Assembly (NCBI GenBank): GCA_015272395.1
Contig: JACYLQ010000035.1
Location: 113,433 to 177,432 of the forward strand
DNA from: Calothrix sp. C42_A2020_038
Lineage (GTDB): Bacteria > Cyanobacteriota > Cyanobacteriia > Cyanobacteriales > Nostocaceae
Direction of reading: 5' to 3'
Length of the DNA: 64,000 nt
In this document: positions 27,801 to 36,561 of the stretch, one piece after another
Layout: every line of letters starts with the position of its first letter
Position numbering within the stretch: position 1 is the stretch's first letter
Position numbers and translations under genes: made by a program
The notes under the pieces: generated by a model
What the model was told of the DNA's origin: nothing
Database searches by the model: none
The model's input: only the letters and a program-made list of their open reading frames with translations

Positions 27801-29218
27801 ATAGTGACCCTTTAATGTTTTATCCTGACCAGCAAAATACTCTGAAACAACATTCACCATTGTTTGCGTGGCTGGCAATAGGTTCGTTAATACTGTTTAC
27901 TATCGCTTGCTACTTCGGCGCCGCGAGCTTATTAAGACAAACTTTTCCTGTGTTTTCCCTTGGTGTTGGTCTTTTTCTTTTCTTTCGGTATCCAGCACTC
28001 TACATTGGTTTTAATTGGTGGTTATGGTTTCTTATTGCCATAATTAGGCGTCTGATTGACTATAAAAGCGGTTGGGATACTAACGGTTTTATTTTAATTA
28101 CACCATATTTAGTTACATTAATTACTTTTTGGACATTTGTAAAGGAATTACCCAGGTCAGTACGCACAGGTGCTTTTCCCTTTGTTATCCCAATTCTATC
28201 AGTATTTTATGGGATTGCAGTTGGATTAATTAGTTACGACAGAATAGTTGTCTTTCGTACTGCCCTCGACTGGGTGGCGCCGGTTTTTTACGGGTTTCAT
28301 GTATTTGTAAAGTGGCGTGATTATCCAAATTACCGCCAAAATATTGAAAGAGTATTTCTCTGGTGTGTACTTATCACTGGTGCATATGGAATATACCAGT
28401 ATTTGGTGGCGCCAGAATGGGATAGATTTTGGCTAATCCAAACCAAACTAACTACAATGGGAGACCCAAAACCATTGGGAATTCGCGTTTGGAGTACCAT
28501 GCACTCTCCAGGCCCATTTGCAAACATAATAATGGTTGGCTTATTAATAATGCTTAATAATGTCCGTCCCATTGGTTTTGTCGGGTCGGTTGTAGGTTAT
28601 GTCGCATTTTTATTAACTGTAGTACGTTCAGCATGGGGTGGCTGGATAGTTGGTGTTGTTAGTTTAATCACTAACCTCAGACCTAAGTTACAAATACGAC
28701 TTATTGTTACAGCAATTATACTTGTGCTTTGTGTTGTTCCACTTGCAACGGTTGAACCATTTGGGAAAGTAATTACTGAACGTATTGAATCTATAAGCAA
28801 CCTCGAAAAAGACCAAAGTTTTAATGACCGTTCAAATACTTACGACCGCAAATTAGGTATTGCAATGTCTTCTGTACTGGGTCAAGGAATTGGCGGTACG
28901 TGGATAATTGATAAAGACGGCAAGCTAGTAAATATTGTTCTCGACAGTGGTATTTTAGATACTTTTTTTGCGCTTGGTTGGTTTGGTGGTGTTCCTTATC
29001 TTGGCGCCATGATATTCATCTTGTATGAAAGCTTCCAAGGTTCTGAAACTCGCAGGGATTCATTCGCTTGTACCGCACGTTCAATTAGTCTGGGAGTCTT
29101 CTTTCAGATGATTTTTAGCAGTTTGATGCTTGGACTATCAGGTATAACATTGTGGGGATTCATGGGACTAGCAATGGCAGCTAAGAAGTATCACTCCTCA
29201 ACACTCGCTAGGGGTTAA
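27797..29218 (+). CDS. O-antigen ligase/polymerase-like membrane protein
   Basis: 473 residues with about eleven to twelve hydrophobic segments and a large periplasmic loop around 300-370 (YDRKLGIAMSSVLGQGIGGTW). The pattern fits Wzy/WaaL-type polymerases and EpsH-region polymerase-like proteins: the VRSAWGGWIVGVVS segment resembles the conserved R-x3-W region of the Wzy_C family. It would polymerise lipid-linked repeat units in the periplasm. Overlaps the previous stop by four bases. Last + strand gene of the main island. Confidence 0.82.
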   Translation: MNSDPLMFYPDQQNTLKQHSPLFAWLAIGSLILFTIACYFGAASLLRQTFPVFSLGVGLFLFFRYPALYIGFNWWLWFLIAIIRRLIDYKSGWDTNGFILITPYLVTLITFWTFVKELPRSVRTGAFPFVIPILSVFYGIAVGLISYDRIVVFRTALDWVAPVFYGFHVFVKWRDYPNYRQNIERVFLWCVLITGAYGIYQYLVAPEWDRFWLIQTKLTTMGDPKPLGIRVWSTMHSPGPFANIIMVGLLIMLNNVRPIGFVGSVVGYVAFLLTVVRSAWGGWIVGVVSLITNLRPKLQIRLIVTAIILVLCVVPLATVEPFGKVITERIESISNLEKDQSFNDRSNTYDRKLGIAMSSVLGQGIGGTWIIDKDGKLVNIVLDSGILDTFFALGWFGGVPYLGAMIFILYESFQGSETRRDSFACTARSISLGVFFQMIFSSLMLGLSGITLWGFMGLAMAAKKYHSSTLARG

Positions 29219-29263
29219 GTTCTTAGTTAACACTGATACTTTTTAAACATCCTTTTATGTTAA

Positions 29264-29292
29264 AAACCTCTTCCTGTGTCGGGGAGAGGTTT
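29264..29292. terminator. Hairpin between convergent genes (family B repeat)
   Basis: Stem AAACCTCTTCC / GGGGAGAGGTTT inside a family B repeat copy (29219-29300). It lies between the convergent ends of the polymerase-like gene and the NHL gene, where it can serve as terminator for both. Confidence 0.65.
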
Positions 29293-29309
29293 ACTAAACA
29301 AGTATAAGA

Positions 29310-31502
29310 TTAAGCTTTCAAATGTGGAATTTTCTTGGGCAATCGATACAATATCACTTTCGCTTTGGCATCTTCTTCGACAAAAACTAAATACTCACCA
29401 CTCGCGCGACGAAAGACTCTGATACCATAAGGAATGTCAATCCAACCGCTCTCATTTGCTACTTCTGGGCCTGGTTTGAACTTAGTTACAAAAGCTCCAG
29501 TCATCTTGTCATAAACATAGACTTCTGCGGTTTTGACAGTCACAATAAATACATAATCTCCTGCTATGTCCATTGAGGCTGTAAGAACTTCTGGATTTGC
29601 TTTGGTATCATAAGGAACAGCAATACGCCAACGCTGTTTACGATTTCCTTTGCTCCAATTATCGTAACGGATGATTTCACTACCAAAATGTGAGCCATCA
29701 TCATAAGCTGCTGGATATCTTTCTGTGAAACCAGATAAATACATTGTATCGGTATCAGGGAAATACTCGATTCGACGAATATCTTTGATTGGTTGTGGAG
29801 TCGCAAACTTTTTCATCGAACTGTAGGTGTAGATAGGATTTCCTTTCGCATCAATACCTTGTAAAGGAAAATGACGAATTCCTTCTGGTATTCGTAATGT
29901 TTTCCACACATCACCTTTGCTATCTACCCACCATCCACCTTTATAAGGATAGTCACGCTTACTCGCATCAAATTCACCTTTATCAAAGGCGCCGTTACCG
30001 TTTTTATCTTGCCATATCCAATCACCAATTTGTGGTTGGTTTGGTGGCCAGCTATTGGGTTTTACTTTCTCCTCATTTGGTGGAGTTCCCTGAAACATCA
30101 CTGATGGAATTGCTATTTCACCATCTGTAGTAGGATTAAAACGATATGCATGGAGAAAACTACCAAACATATCAGTAAAATACATAAAAGGTCTTCCTTG
30201 AATACGTCGGAAAAATACCGACCCGTGGGCTATACGTAAACGAATATCGTCAGGGTATTTGAAAGGATTCAAAGTATAACCTTTGTAATTCCATTGCCTA
30301 CCGACAGACTTACTATAATCCATTACATAATGGTCATGTATTGTATATACATGCACACCATCAAATTTGGGGTCAGCATCAGCGTTATCCACAAATGGTA
30401 AACCGACAACACGCCACAGCATCTTACCATCAGGTGAAAATTTCCTGATGTCAGTACCTGTCTTAATTTTCTGTGTGTTTTCACCTTGGTTGAAACCACT
30501 GCTGTTAACGTAGATATTACCCTTAGCATCAACACCAATTCCAGTTATTCCATAAAACTTTAAATCCCCAATTTCACCAGGTTTTCCTGCATAAACACCA
30601 CCTTTGACACCAAAAGTACCAACCTGAACTGGTTGGTTGTTGATGTTATAAATTAAAATTTGTTGATTTTGACCATTATCAGCAACTAATAATCTATTTT
30701 TGTTGTCTATAGCAATTGCGTTTGCTTTGGGCACATTATTTATTGCTTGCGGTAGAAGTTTTCCTTGGGTTGTGTAGTGTAAAATATTTGCATTACCTGC
30801 TTTGGGATGTTGTATAATCCACAAATTTTTGCGTTTATCAACCGCTATTTTTGTTGGACTCTTAACTGAAAAATTACGAATTTCTTTTAATGTTTGTGTA
30901 TTATATACGCGCACTAGATTTTCATCGCGGATTGCAACATATAATTCAGAGCCATTTATTGCTAATCCAGAAACTTCATTTTTCTCACTTACAATTAACA
31001 TGCTTTTATCCCAACCTTTACCACCTGTAAATGGCATCGGCTTTCCAGATAAATCAAAACGTCGCACACAAAACCAAGTTGTTTTAGCAGAAGGATAATC
31101 GTTTCCTTTACCGTCAACATGTCCTTGTCGCATTGCTACATAAATGTACTTTTTGTCGGCAGTAACAGCAATTCCACCCGCTCTTTCCCATCCATGTATA
31201 TCTGCTGCTTTTGCAATTACATCGCCATCTTTATAAACTCCAGCTTCTCTACCTGACTCATCCCAAGGACTGTTTGTAAAAACTGTACCATCCGGCGCAA
31301 CATACATATCTATAACTTGGTTTTGTACCCACTTCTCACCACCACCAAAAGTGTTACCAATCCAAGAAGTTTTATGAGTTTGTGCTGATGTACCATCTGC
31401 TACCCAATAAAATATGATGATTAAGAAAGCTATTAGCGTACCTATTAATAAGTAATATAATTTCGTGATTCTAAAAATTTTAATTCTGTTAATTATAATC
31501 AT
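29310..31502 (-). CDS. NHL/beta-propeller protein with N-terminal membrane anchor
   Basis: 730 residues. An uncleaved signal-anchor at about 13-33 (YYLLIGTLIAFLIIIFYW) is followed by a large extracytoplasmic region with repeated propeller blades: VAPDGTVFTNS, VTADKKYIYVAMRQG, LAINGSELYVAIRD, VDKRKNLWIIQHP, IDNKNRLLVADN, VDAKGNIYVNSSG. This NHL-type pattern suggests a carbohydrate- or protein-binding propeller, possibly a lyase or esterase. It is the only minus-strand gene in the polysaccharide region and lies between two of its parts. Function unknown; a role in polysaccharide modification or anchoring is inference from position. Confidence 0.75.
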   Translation of the reverse strand: MIIINRIKIFRITKLYYLLIGTLIAFLIIIFYWVADGTSAQTHKTSWIGNTFGGGEKWVQNQVIDMYVAPDGTVFTNSPWDESGREAGVYKDGDVIAKAADIHGWERAGGIAVTADKKYIYVAMRQGHVDGKGNDYPSAKTTWFCVRRFDLSGKPMPFTGGKGWDKSMLIVSEKNEVSGLAINGSELYVAIRDENLVRVYNTQTLKEIRNFSVKSPTKIAVDKRKNLWIIQHPKAGNANILHYTTQGKLLPQAINNVPKANAIAIDNKNRLLVADNGQNQQILIYNINNQPVQVGTFGVKGGVYAGKPGEIGDLKFYGITGIGVDAKGNIYVNSSGFNQGENTQKIKTGTDIRKFSPDGKMLWRVVGLPFVDNADADPKFDGVHVYTIHDHYVMDYSKSVGRQWNYKGYTLNPFKYPDDIRLRIAHGSVFFRRIQGRPFMYFTDMFGSFLHAYRFNPTTDGEIAIPSVMFQGTPPNEEKVKPNSWPPNQPQIGDWIWQDKNGNGAFDKGEFDASKRDYPYKGGWWVDSKGDVWKTLRIPEGIRHFPLQGIDAKGNPIYTYSSMKKFATPQPIKDIRRIEYFPDTDTMYLSGFTERYPAAYDDGSHFGSEIIRYDNWSKGNRKQRWRIAVPYDTKANPEVLTASMDIAGDYVFIVTVKTAEVYVYDKMTGAFVTKFKPGPEVANESGWIDIPYGIRVFRRASGEYLVFVEEDAKAKVILYRLPKKIPHLKA

Positions 31503-32132
31503 GGTTATAAGTTACTCTTTACATCAGTAATTGACTATGTATCAAAATATGCATAATCAAGAAAAAATGATTTCTTTGAACAGAGATATTTGTACGTAAG
31601 GTAGCAAAAAGTTTAGATTGATATTCAAAGTTTACTAAAACTTTATATAGATAATACTAAAGCTTAAAATTAAATAATTTAAAATTATATCGAATAGAGA
31701 TTAATATTTTAATGGAAAATGATTTTTGTATTTAAATCACAACCCAAAATGACAGAGGTCATGTCTTCACTAGTAATACCATTTCTATATAAAGATGCGC
31801 TTTACTATTACTCTTAGACCCCCTTATAAAAGGGGGGTTGGGGGTCTAATTAGTTGCAGCTTCATATTAAATTGGTATAACATAATTTATTTAGGATTTA
31901 GGCGCCTATCGCGCTAACTAGCTCACTAAATATTTTGCTTGTGGAAAATTTTGATTTTATAAGGAAAGACTATTTAATTATGAAGGTATATACTAATTTT
32001 TGTTTCCACTGAGATTACTAACTTGTATTTATTTGTATAGCCTGCAATTGCTGTCTGAGTCAAATTTGACACAATACGCAGTTATTGTAAAAGTCTTATG
32101 ATTAATCTTTAATTACGTAATCAGGTAAAATT
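31503..32132. other. Divergent intergenic region
   Basis: 630 bp between the NHL gene (minus) and a glycosyltransferase (plus). Mostly AT-rich. A hairpin-type repeat lies at 31818-31850 (CCCCCTTATAAAAGGGGGG then TTGGGGGTCTAATTAG). No gene. Confidence 0.55.
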
Positions 32133-33326
32133 ATGAAGTTTTGTATAGTAACTCCATACGTTATCAAAGGTGATGGTCAAGGTCGGGTCAACTATGAAGT
32201 CGTCAGGGAAGCAATCCATCGCGGCCACTCTGTTATTCTAGTTGCAAGGGAAATTGCTCCGGAGCTTCAGGAACATAACTTAGTCAAGTTTGTAAAGATT
32301 GATGTAGAGAAGTTTCCAACTGCATTAATCAAAGAAATGGTGTTTTCAAGTCGAAGTGCTGCATGGCTATACAAAAATCGTCACGAGTTTGACTTAGTAC
32401 AAATTTGCGGTGCAGTTACTTCATTCCCTGCTGATGTCAACACTTCACATTTTGTTCATACATCATGGCGCCGTTCCCATGTACATACAGCCCGTATGAA
32501 TCTGAATTTATATGGGCTTTATCATTGGGTTTATAGTACACTTAACGCCTATTGGGAAAAGCAAGCATATCAAAAAGCCAAGGTTTCAATTGCTGTATCA
32601 GATAAAGTTAAACAAGAATTGATTAATGACGTTGATGTAGAAGGTAAACACATCCGTGTTATCCACAATGGTGTTGATGTGGAAGAATTTTTTCCAGGAG
32701 TTACAGACCGTCAGAAACTTGGGTTGCCAGTTGACGAAACTCTGGCTCTTTTTGTCGGTGACATTCGCACCAATCGCAAAAACTTGGATACAGTCCTCAA
32801 AGCTCTTGTGAAGGTACCGTCTTTGCACTTAGTTGTTTTGGGAAATACAGAAGGTAGTCCTTATCCTCAAATCACAGAAGACTTGGGATTAAATAATCGC
32901 GTTCATTTTACTGGTTTCCGTCGTGATGTTGCAGAAATTATGAGAGCGGTTGATTTGTTCGTATTTCCATCACGTTATGAAGCTTGTACTTTAGTATTAT
33001 TGGAAGCAATGGCATCAGGACTGCCTACCATTACAGCAACAAGCGCAGGAGGAGCGGAGTTAGTTACGCCTGAATCAGGTTTTGTACTACCGAACGCAGA
33101 TGATGCAGAAGAATTAGCAGTTGCGCTTAGTACTTTGGCTCTTGATGCTGAATTAAGAACTAAAATGGGTCAAGCTGCTCGTGCTGTTGCTGAACAAAAT
33201 ACTTGGGTTAGTAAGGCGCAGCGATACATTGACTTATTCGAGGAACTCGTCAACGATAAAGATTATCGTAATTTTGACAATATATCAACGCCTAGTGAAC
33301 ATCGCATTATGTTTAATAGGGCGTAA
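32133..33326 (+). CDS. Glycosyltransferase family 4
   Basis: 397 residues, GT-B fold. N-terminal MKFCIVTPYVIKGDGQGRVNYEV, linker motif VIHNGVDVEEFFPG, and donor-site motif FPSRYEACTLVLLEAMASGLPTI (E-x7-E). Complete. It is separated from the main island by the NHL gene but belongs with it by function. Own promoter in the AT-rich gap upstream. A family B repeat follows its stop. Confidence 0.9.
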   Translation: MKFCIVTPYVIKGDGQGRVNYEVVREAIHRGHSVILVAREIAPELQEHNLVKFVKIDVEKFPTALIKEMVFSSRSAAWLYKNRHEFDLVQICGAVTSFPADVNTSHFVHTSWRRSHVHTARMNLNLYGLYHWVYSTLNAYWEKQAYQKAKVSIAVSDKVKQELINDVDVEGKHIRVIHNGVDVEEFFPGVTDRQKLGLPVDETLALFVGDIRTNRKNLDTVLKALVKVPSLHLVVLGNTEGSPYPQITEDLGLNNRVHFTGFRRDVAEIMRAVDLFVFPSRYEACTLVLLEAMASGLPTITATSAGGAELVTPESGFVLPNADDAEELAVALSTLALDAELRTKMGQAARAVAEQNTWVSKAQRYIDLFEELVNDKDYRNFDNISTPSEHRIMFNRA

Positions 33327-33750
33327 AAAGTTGTTTCAAAAGTATCAATTTTAACACTATAACCTAATCCCTAACCCCTTCCCAGATGCGGGAAGAGGAA
33401 TAATAAAATACTAGTTTCAAAGCCTCTCCCTGTGTCGGGGAGAGGTTTACGTGCTGGGTGTTATGTAAGTGCTTCTGGCACCGTTATAGTTTAACTTGTT
33501 ATCATCCAAGGATTCCTGACGTACACACGGTCTTAGTTATCGGGAATCTGATTTTTTAAATTTGTTTAAAACCCAATAGTTAGCCAATAACAGTTAAGGA
33601 TGCCGTTTTGAGATTAGCTAGTAATTTATTTCCCTTCAAAAGTGCATCATTCTAAACCAGCAAGTAGATTGACTTAAAGTTTCCGCTACACCTGGAAGTT
33701 AGTTCCATCAGTTCTCCACATGTTGCTAATACACCCAACACGCACCGTCT
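33327..33750. other. Intergenic region with a family B repeat
   Basis: 33335-33455 is a complete family B repeat: AAAAGTATCAATTTTAAC, then the CCTTCCCAGATGCGGGAAG hairpin and the CCTCTCCC...GGGGAGAGG hairpin. The rest, up to the TolC-like gene, holds no gene. Confidence 0.6.
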
Positions 33751-35340
33751 ATGAATCTATATCGATTTTTGCTGCATTCTTCTTGGGTTGCTATTGCTTT
33801 GACTTTTTTGTTTCCCACTTCGATTAAAAGTGCTGAAGCTAAAACTTTAGCAGGAGAGCAAAAAAGTCAAGTTGGGGAAGCAGATAGGGGTAACAAACTT
33901 GAAGGTAAGGAAATAGCTAAAACTAGCACAGAAGCAGCAAAGCTAGGAGGAATTGTTTCAATATCTGTTTCTGATTCCTTGATAGCTTCCAAACCTCCTA
34001 CTTCCCCTGCTCCCCTTACTCCTACCCCCTCTGCTCCTCTTCCCTCCTCATCTCCTCCATTACTTTTCCCCACTAAACCAGAGGAAGTACAAATTCAACA
34101 AAATCAAGCAATAACGCTTCAAGAAGCGTTAGAAATAGCACGTCAAAACAACCCACAATTACAAACCTCACTACTTGAACTCGAACGGAGTCGAGCGTCG
34201 CTGCGAGAATCACAAGCTGCACTTTATCCAACTGTTAGTATTAATGGCAACATAACCAACAGTAGGTCAGCTCAAGACCGACTGTCTGTAGAATCAGGTG
34301 TGGCGCCTCCTAACAGCGATAAATCTAGAACTGTTTTCGGTGGACAAGCCGAAGTGAATTACAACATCTACACTTCAGGTCGTAGGGCTGCAAGTATTCG
34401 CCAAGCTTCCGAACAGGTAAGAATAGATGAATTAAATGTGGAAACGCGACATCAAGAAATTAAACTGCAAGTAACTACTCGTTACTACGATTTACAAGCT
34501 GCTGATGAACAAGTACGAATTGCAAGTGCCGCAACAGAAAACGCCAGTGCGAGTTTACGTGATGCTCAAGCACTCGAACGCGCTGGAGTTGGCACAAGGT
34601 TTGATGTACTCCGTTCGCAGGTGAATCTTGCTAATGCTCAACAAGATTTAGCTAACGCGCGTGCTAGACAGCAAATATCACAACGGCAATTAGCTTCACT
34701 ACTTAACTTGCCTCAGACTATTAACATTAGTACTGCTGACCGAGTAGAAATAGCAGGTTTGTGGGAGCAACGACTTGAAGAAACAATTATCCAAGCGTTT
34801 CAAAATAGACCTGAGTTACAACAGCGTCTAGCTGAACGTAATATTGGCGAACAGCGTCGTAAGTTTGCTTTAGGACAATTAGGTCCACAGGTTGCGTTGG
34901 TTGCCACCTACGATGTATTAGATCAGTTCAACGATAGCGTTAGCGCCACAGATGGATACTCGATCGGTGTGCGTGCGAATTGGAATTTATTCGATGGTGG
35001 TGCAGCACGCGCGCAAGCTGCACAAGCGAAAGCGAATATTGCAATTGCAGAAACCAATTTTGCAAACCAGCGCAACCAAATTCGTTTTGAAGTCGAACAG
35101 TACTATGCTCAGTTGCAATCAAATTTGGACAACGTTCAAACAGCAACAGCAGCTTTAGACCAAGCGACTGAAGCACTACGACTCGCACGCTTACGCTTTC
35201 AAGCTGGTGTCGGTACTCAAACCGATGTTATCGCAGCAGAAAACGACCTCACGCGCGCGCAAGGTAATCGCATCACTGCTATTTTGGATTACAACCGCGC
35301 TTTTGCCAATTTACAACGCGCGGTTTCCGCTAGAAACTGA
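33751..35340 (+). CDS. TolC-family outer membrane efflux channel (HgdD-like)
   Basis: 529 residues. Signal peptide (about 1-28), a low-complexity Pro/Ser/Thr linker at about 83-110 (PTSPAPLTPTPSAPLPSS), then two outer-membrane-efflux repeats starting ITLQEALEIARQNNPQLQ and FALGQLGPQVALVATYD. It forms a trimeric channel through the outer membrane and periplasm. In Anabaena the TolC homologue HgdD exports heterocyst glycolipids and other substrates; the long Pro-rich N-terminal extension is common in cyanobacterial TolC proteins. Position next to the HEP island fits an export role; identity as HgdD is not proven here. Confidence 0.88.
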   Translation: MNLYRFLLHSSWVAIALTFLFPTSIKSAEAKTLAGEQKSQVGEADRGNKLEGKEIAKTSTEAAKLGGIVSISVSDSLIASKPPTSPAPLTPTPSAPLPSSSPPLLFPTKPEEVQIQQNQAITLQEALEIARQNNPQLQTSLLELERSRASLRESQAALYPTVSINGNITNSRSAQDRLSVESGVAPPNSDKSRTVFGGQAEVNYNIYTSGRRAASIRQASEQVRIDELNVETRHQEIKLQVTTRYYDLQAADEQVRIASAATENASASLRDAQALERAGVGTRFDVLRSQVNLANAQQDLANARARQQISQRQLASLLNLPQTINISTADRVEIAGLWEQRLEETIIQAFQNRPELQQRLAERNIGEQRRKFALGQLGPQVALVATYDVLDQFNDSVSATDGYSIGVRANWNLFDGGAARAQAAQAKANIAIAETNFANQRNQIRFEVEQYYAQLQSNLDNVQTATAALDQATEALRLARLRFQAGVGTQTDVIAAENDLTRAQGNRITAILDYNRAFANLQRAVSARN

Positions 35341-35374
35341 TAAATTATGTTTCAAAAGTCTAAAAATATACATT

Positions 35375-35502
35375 AAACTCCTCTAGTAAACCTCTCCCCG
35401 TGTCGGGGAGAGGCTTTGCAAGCAGTATTTTCTTGTTCCCCTTCCCAGATGCGGGAAGAGGTTAGGGTTTGAGTTCGAGCGTTAACATTGATACTTTTTA
35501 AT
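35375..35502. repeat. Dispersed repeat, family B (inverted copy)
   Basis: Contains CCTCTCCCCGTGTCGGGG then AGAGG, CCCCTTCCCAGATGCGGGAAG, and the end sequence GAGTTCGAGCGTTAACATTG followed by ATACTTTT. Order and strand are opposite to the copy at 33335-33455. It lies directly before the SDR gene and covers its possible TTG start. Confidence 0.7.
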
Positions 35503-36222
35503 ATGGCTAGCCAATGGAAAAGCGAGGATATGCACAATCTCGAAAATATATTAATTGTTGGTGGTAGTCGTGGCATAGGTCTTGCAGTTGCAGAATATTA
35601 CCACGACAAAGTAGAAAACTTAATATGTGTTTCTAGAAATCGATCAAAATTTGGAAAATGGATTGAGGCAGATATTTCAAAACAGGAAGGAATTGACAAA
35701 GTATGTATAGCTTTTGAGAATAGCCCTTTAGATGCACTTCTGTTTTTAGGAGGTACTTGGGAAAAAGGCGCCTTTACCAGTGATTATAATTTTATTAATA
35801 GTAGTTATGAAGAAATTGATTATGTAATAGCTGTGAATCTGATTGCCCCGATAAAGTTAACAAAAGCATTAATACCATCTTTAAAAAAATCCAAGGTGCC
35901 GAAAGTAATCTTTATAGGCTCGTTATCAGGTTTGGATAATCAAGCATCAAGAGAAGTCGCAAATACAGCTTCTAAATTTGGATTACGTGGCGCCGCGCAA
36001 GCGTTGCAGATTGAACTTAGTAATACTGGAATTGGTTTTACAGTCATTAACCCTGGAAATGTTGCGACACCAGAAGTTTTGAACGACATTGCTAGTAGTA
36101 CCTTTTCTCCTCAAGTTCCTATCCCACTAAACGATTTAATATCTGTTATTGATTGTTCTCTTAAACTTTCCCAAGCATCGTATATATCCGAAATCAATCT
36201 TGTACAACTTAATTTTGGTTGA
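35503..36222 (+). CDS. Short-chain dehydrogenase/reductase-like protein lacking the catalytic Tyr
   Basis: 239 residues. Cofactor motif VGGSRGIGLA, an NAG-region variant (FLGGTWEKG), active-site Ser in FIGSLSG, and the Lys in NTASKFGLRGAAQAL. The Tyr of the usual Y-x3-K is Asn here, so classical hydride-transfer chemistry is doubtful; the protein may bind NAD(P) in a structural role. The frame extends to TTG 35488 inside a dispersed repeat; ATG 35503 is taken, and ATG 35530 is also possible. Role unknown. Confidence 0.72.
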   Translation: MASQWKSEDMHNLENILIVGGSRGIGLAVAEYYHDKVENLICVSRNRSKFGKWIEADISKQEGIDKVCIAFENSPLDALLFLGGTWEKGAFTSDYNFINSSYEEIDYVIAVNLIAPIKLTKALIPSLKKSKVPKVIFIGSLSGLDNQASREVANTASKFGLRGAAQALQIELSNTGIGFTVINPGNVATPEVLNDIASSTFSPQVPIPLNDLISVIDCSLKLSQASYISEINLVQLNFG

Positions 36223-36561
36223 TGCGAAAATTGGCAACAGATACAACGGATTGTTGATCGGACTTTTCATAGCATGTTAAAAACCTCTACACGCCAGTTC
36301 GCCCCGCACGCGACTGGCTCCCCAACCCCTCTTGGATCCGGAGAGGGGCAGAAATCTTTTTATTTTGAACCAAAAATTAAGGTTTCAAAACCTCTCCCCT
36401 GCGAGGGGAGAGGTTTACCAGAGGGGTTTTTACATCCATCAAACTCACGTTAATTTATCCGTTACATCCGTTACATCCGTTACATCCGTTGTAAATCTGA
36501 CCTCTAAATACAAACGTACCCAAGCGATGCCTGGGTACGAGTGATTAATTAGAGAATATTG
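36223..36561. other. Intergenic region with repeats between convergent genes
   Basis: 36276-36425 is a degenerate family B repeat with GAGAGGGGCAG and CCTCTCCCCTGCGAGGGG plus AGAGG hairpins, which could terminate the SDR gene and the ATPase gene. 36457-36490 is a tandem repeat of ATCCGTTAC, about 3.8 units. A short shadow frame here is not a gene. Confidence 0.6.
36457..36490. repeat. 9-bp tandem repeat (ATCCGTTAC)n
   Basis: About 3.8 perfect copies of ATCCGTTAC. A short microsatellite-like stretch in the gap before the ATPase gene end. Confidence 0.85.
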
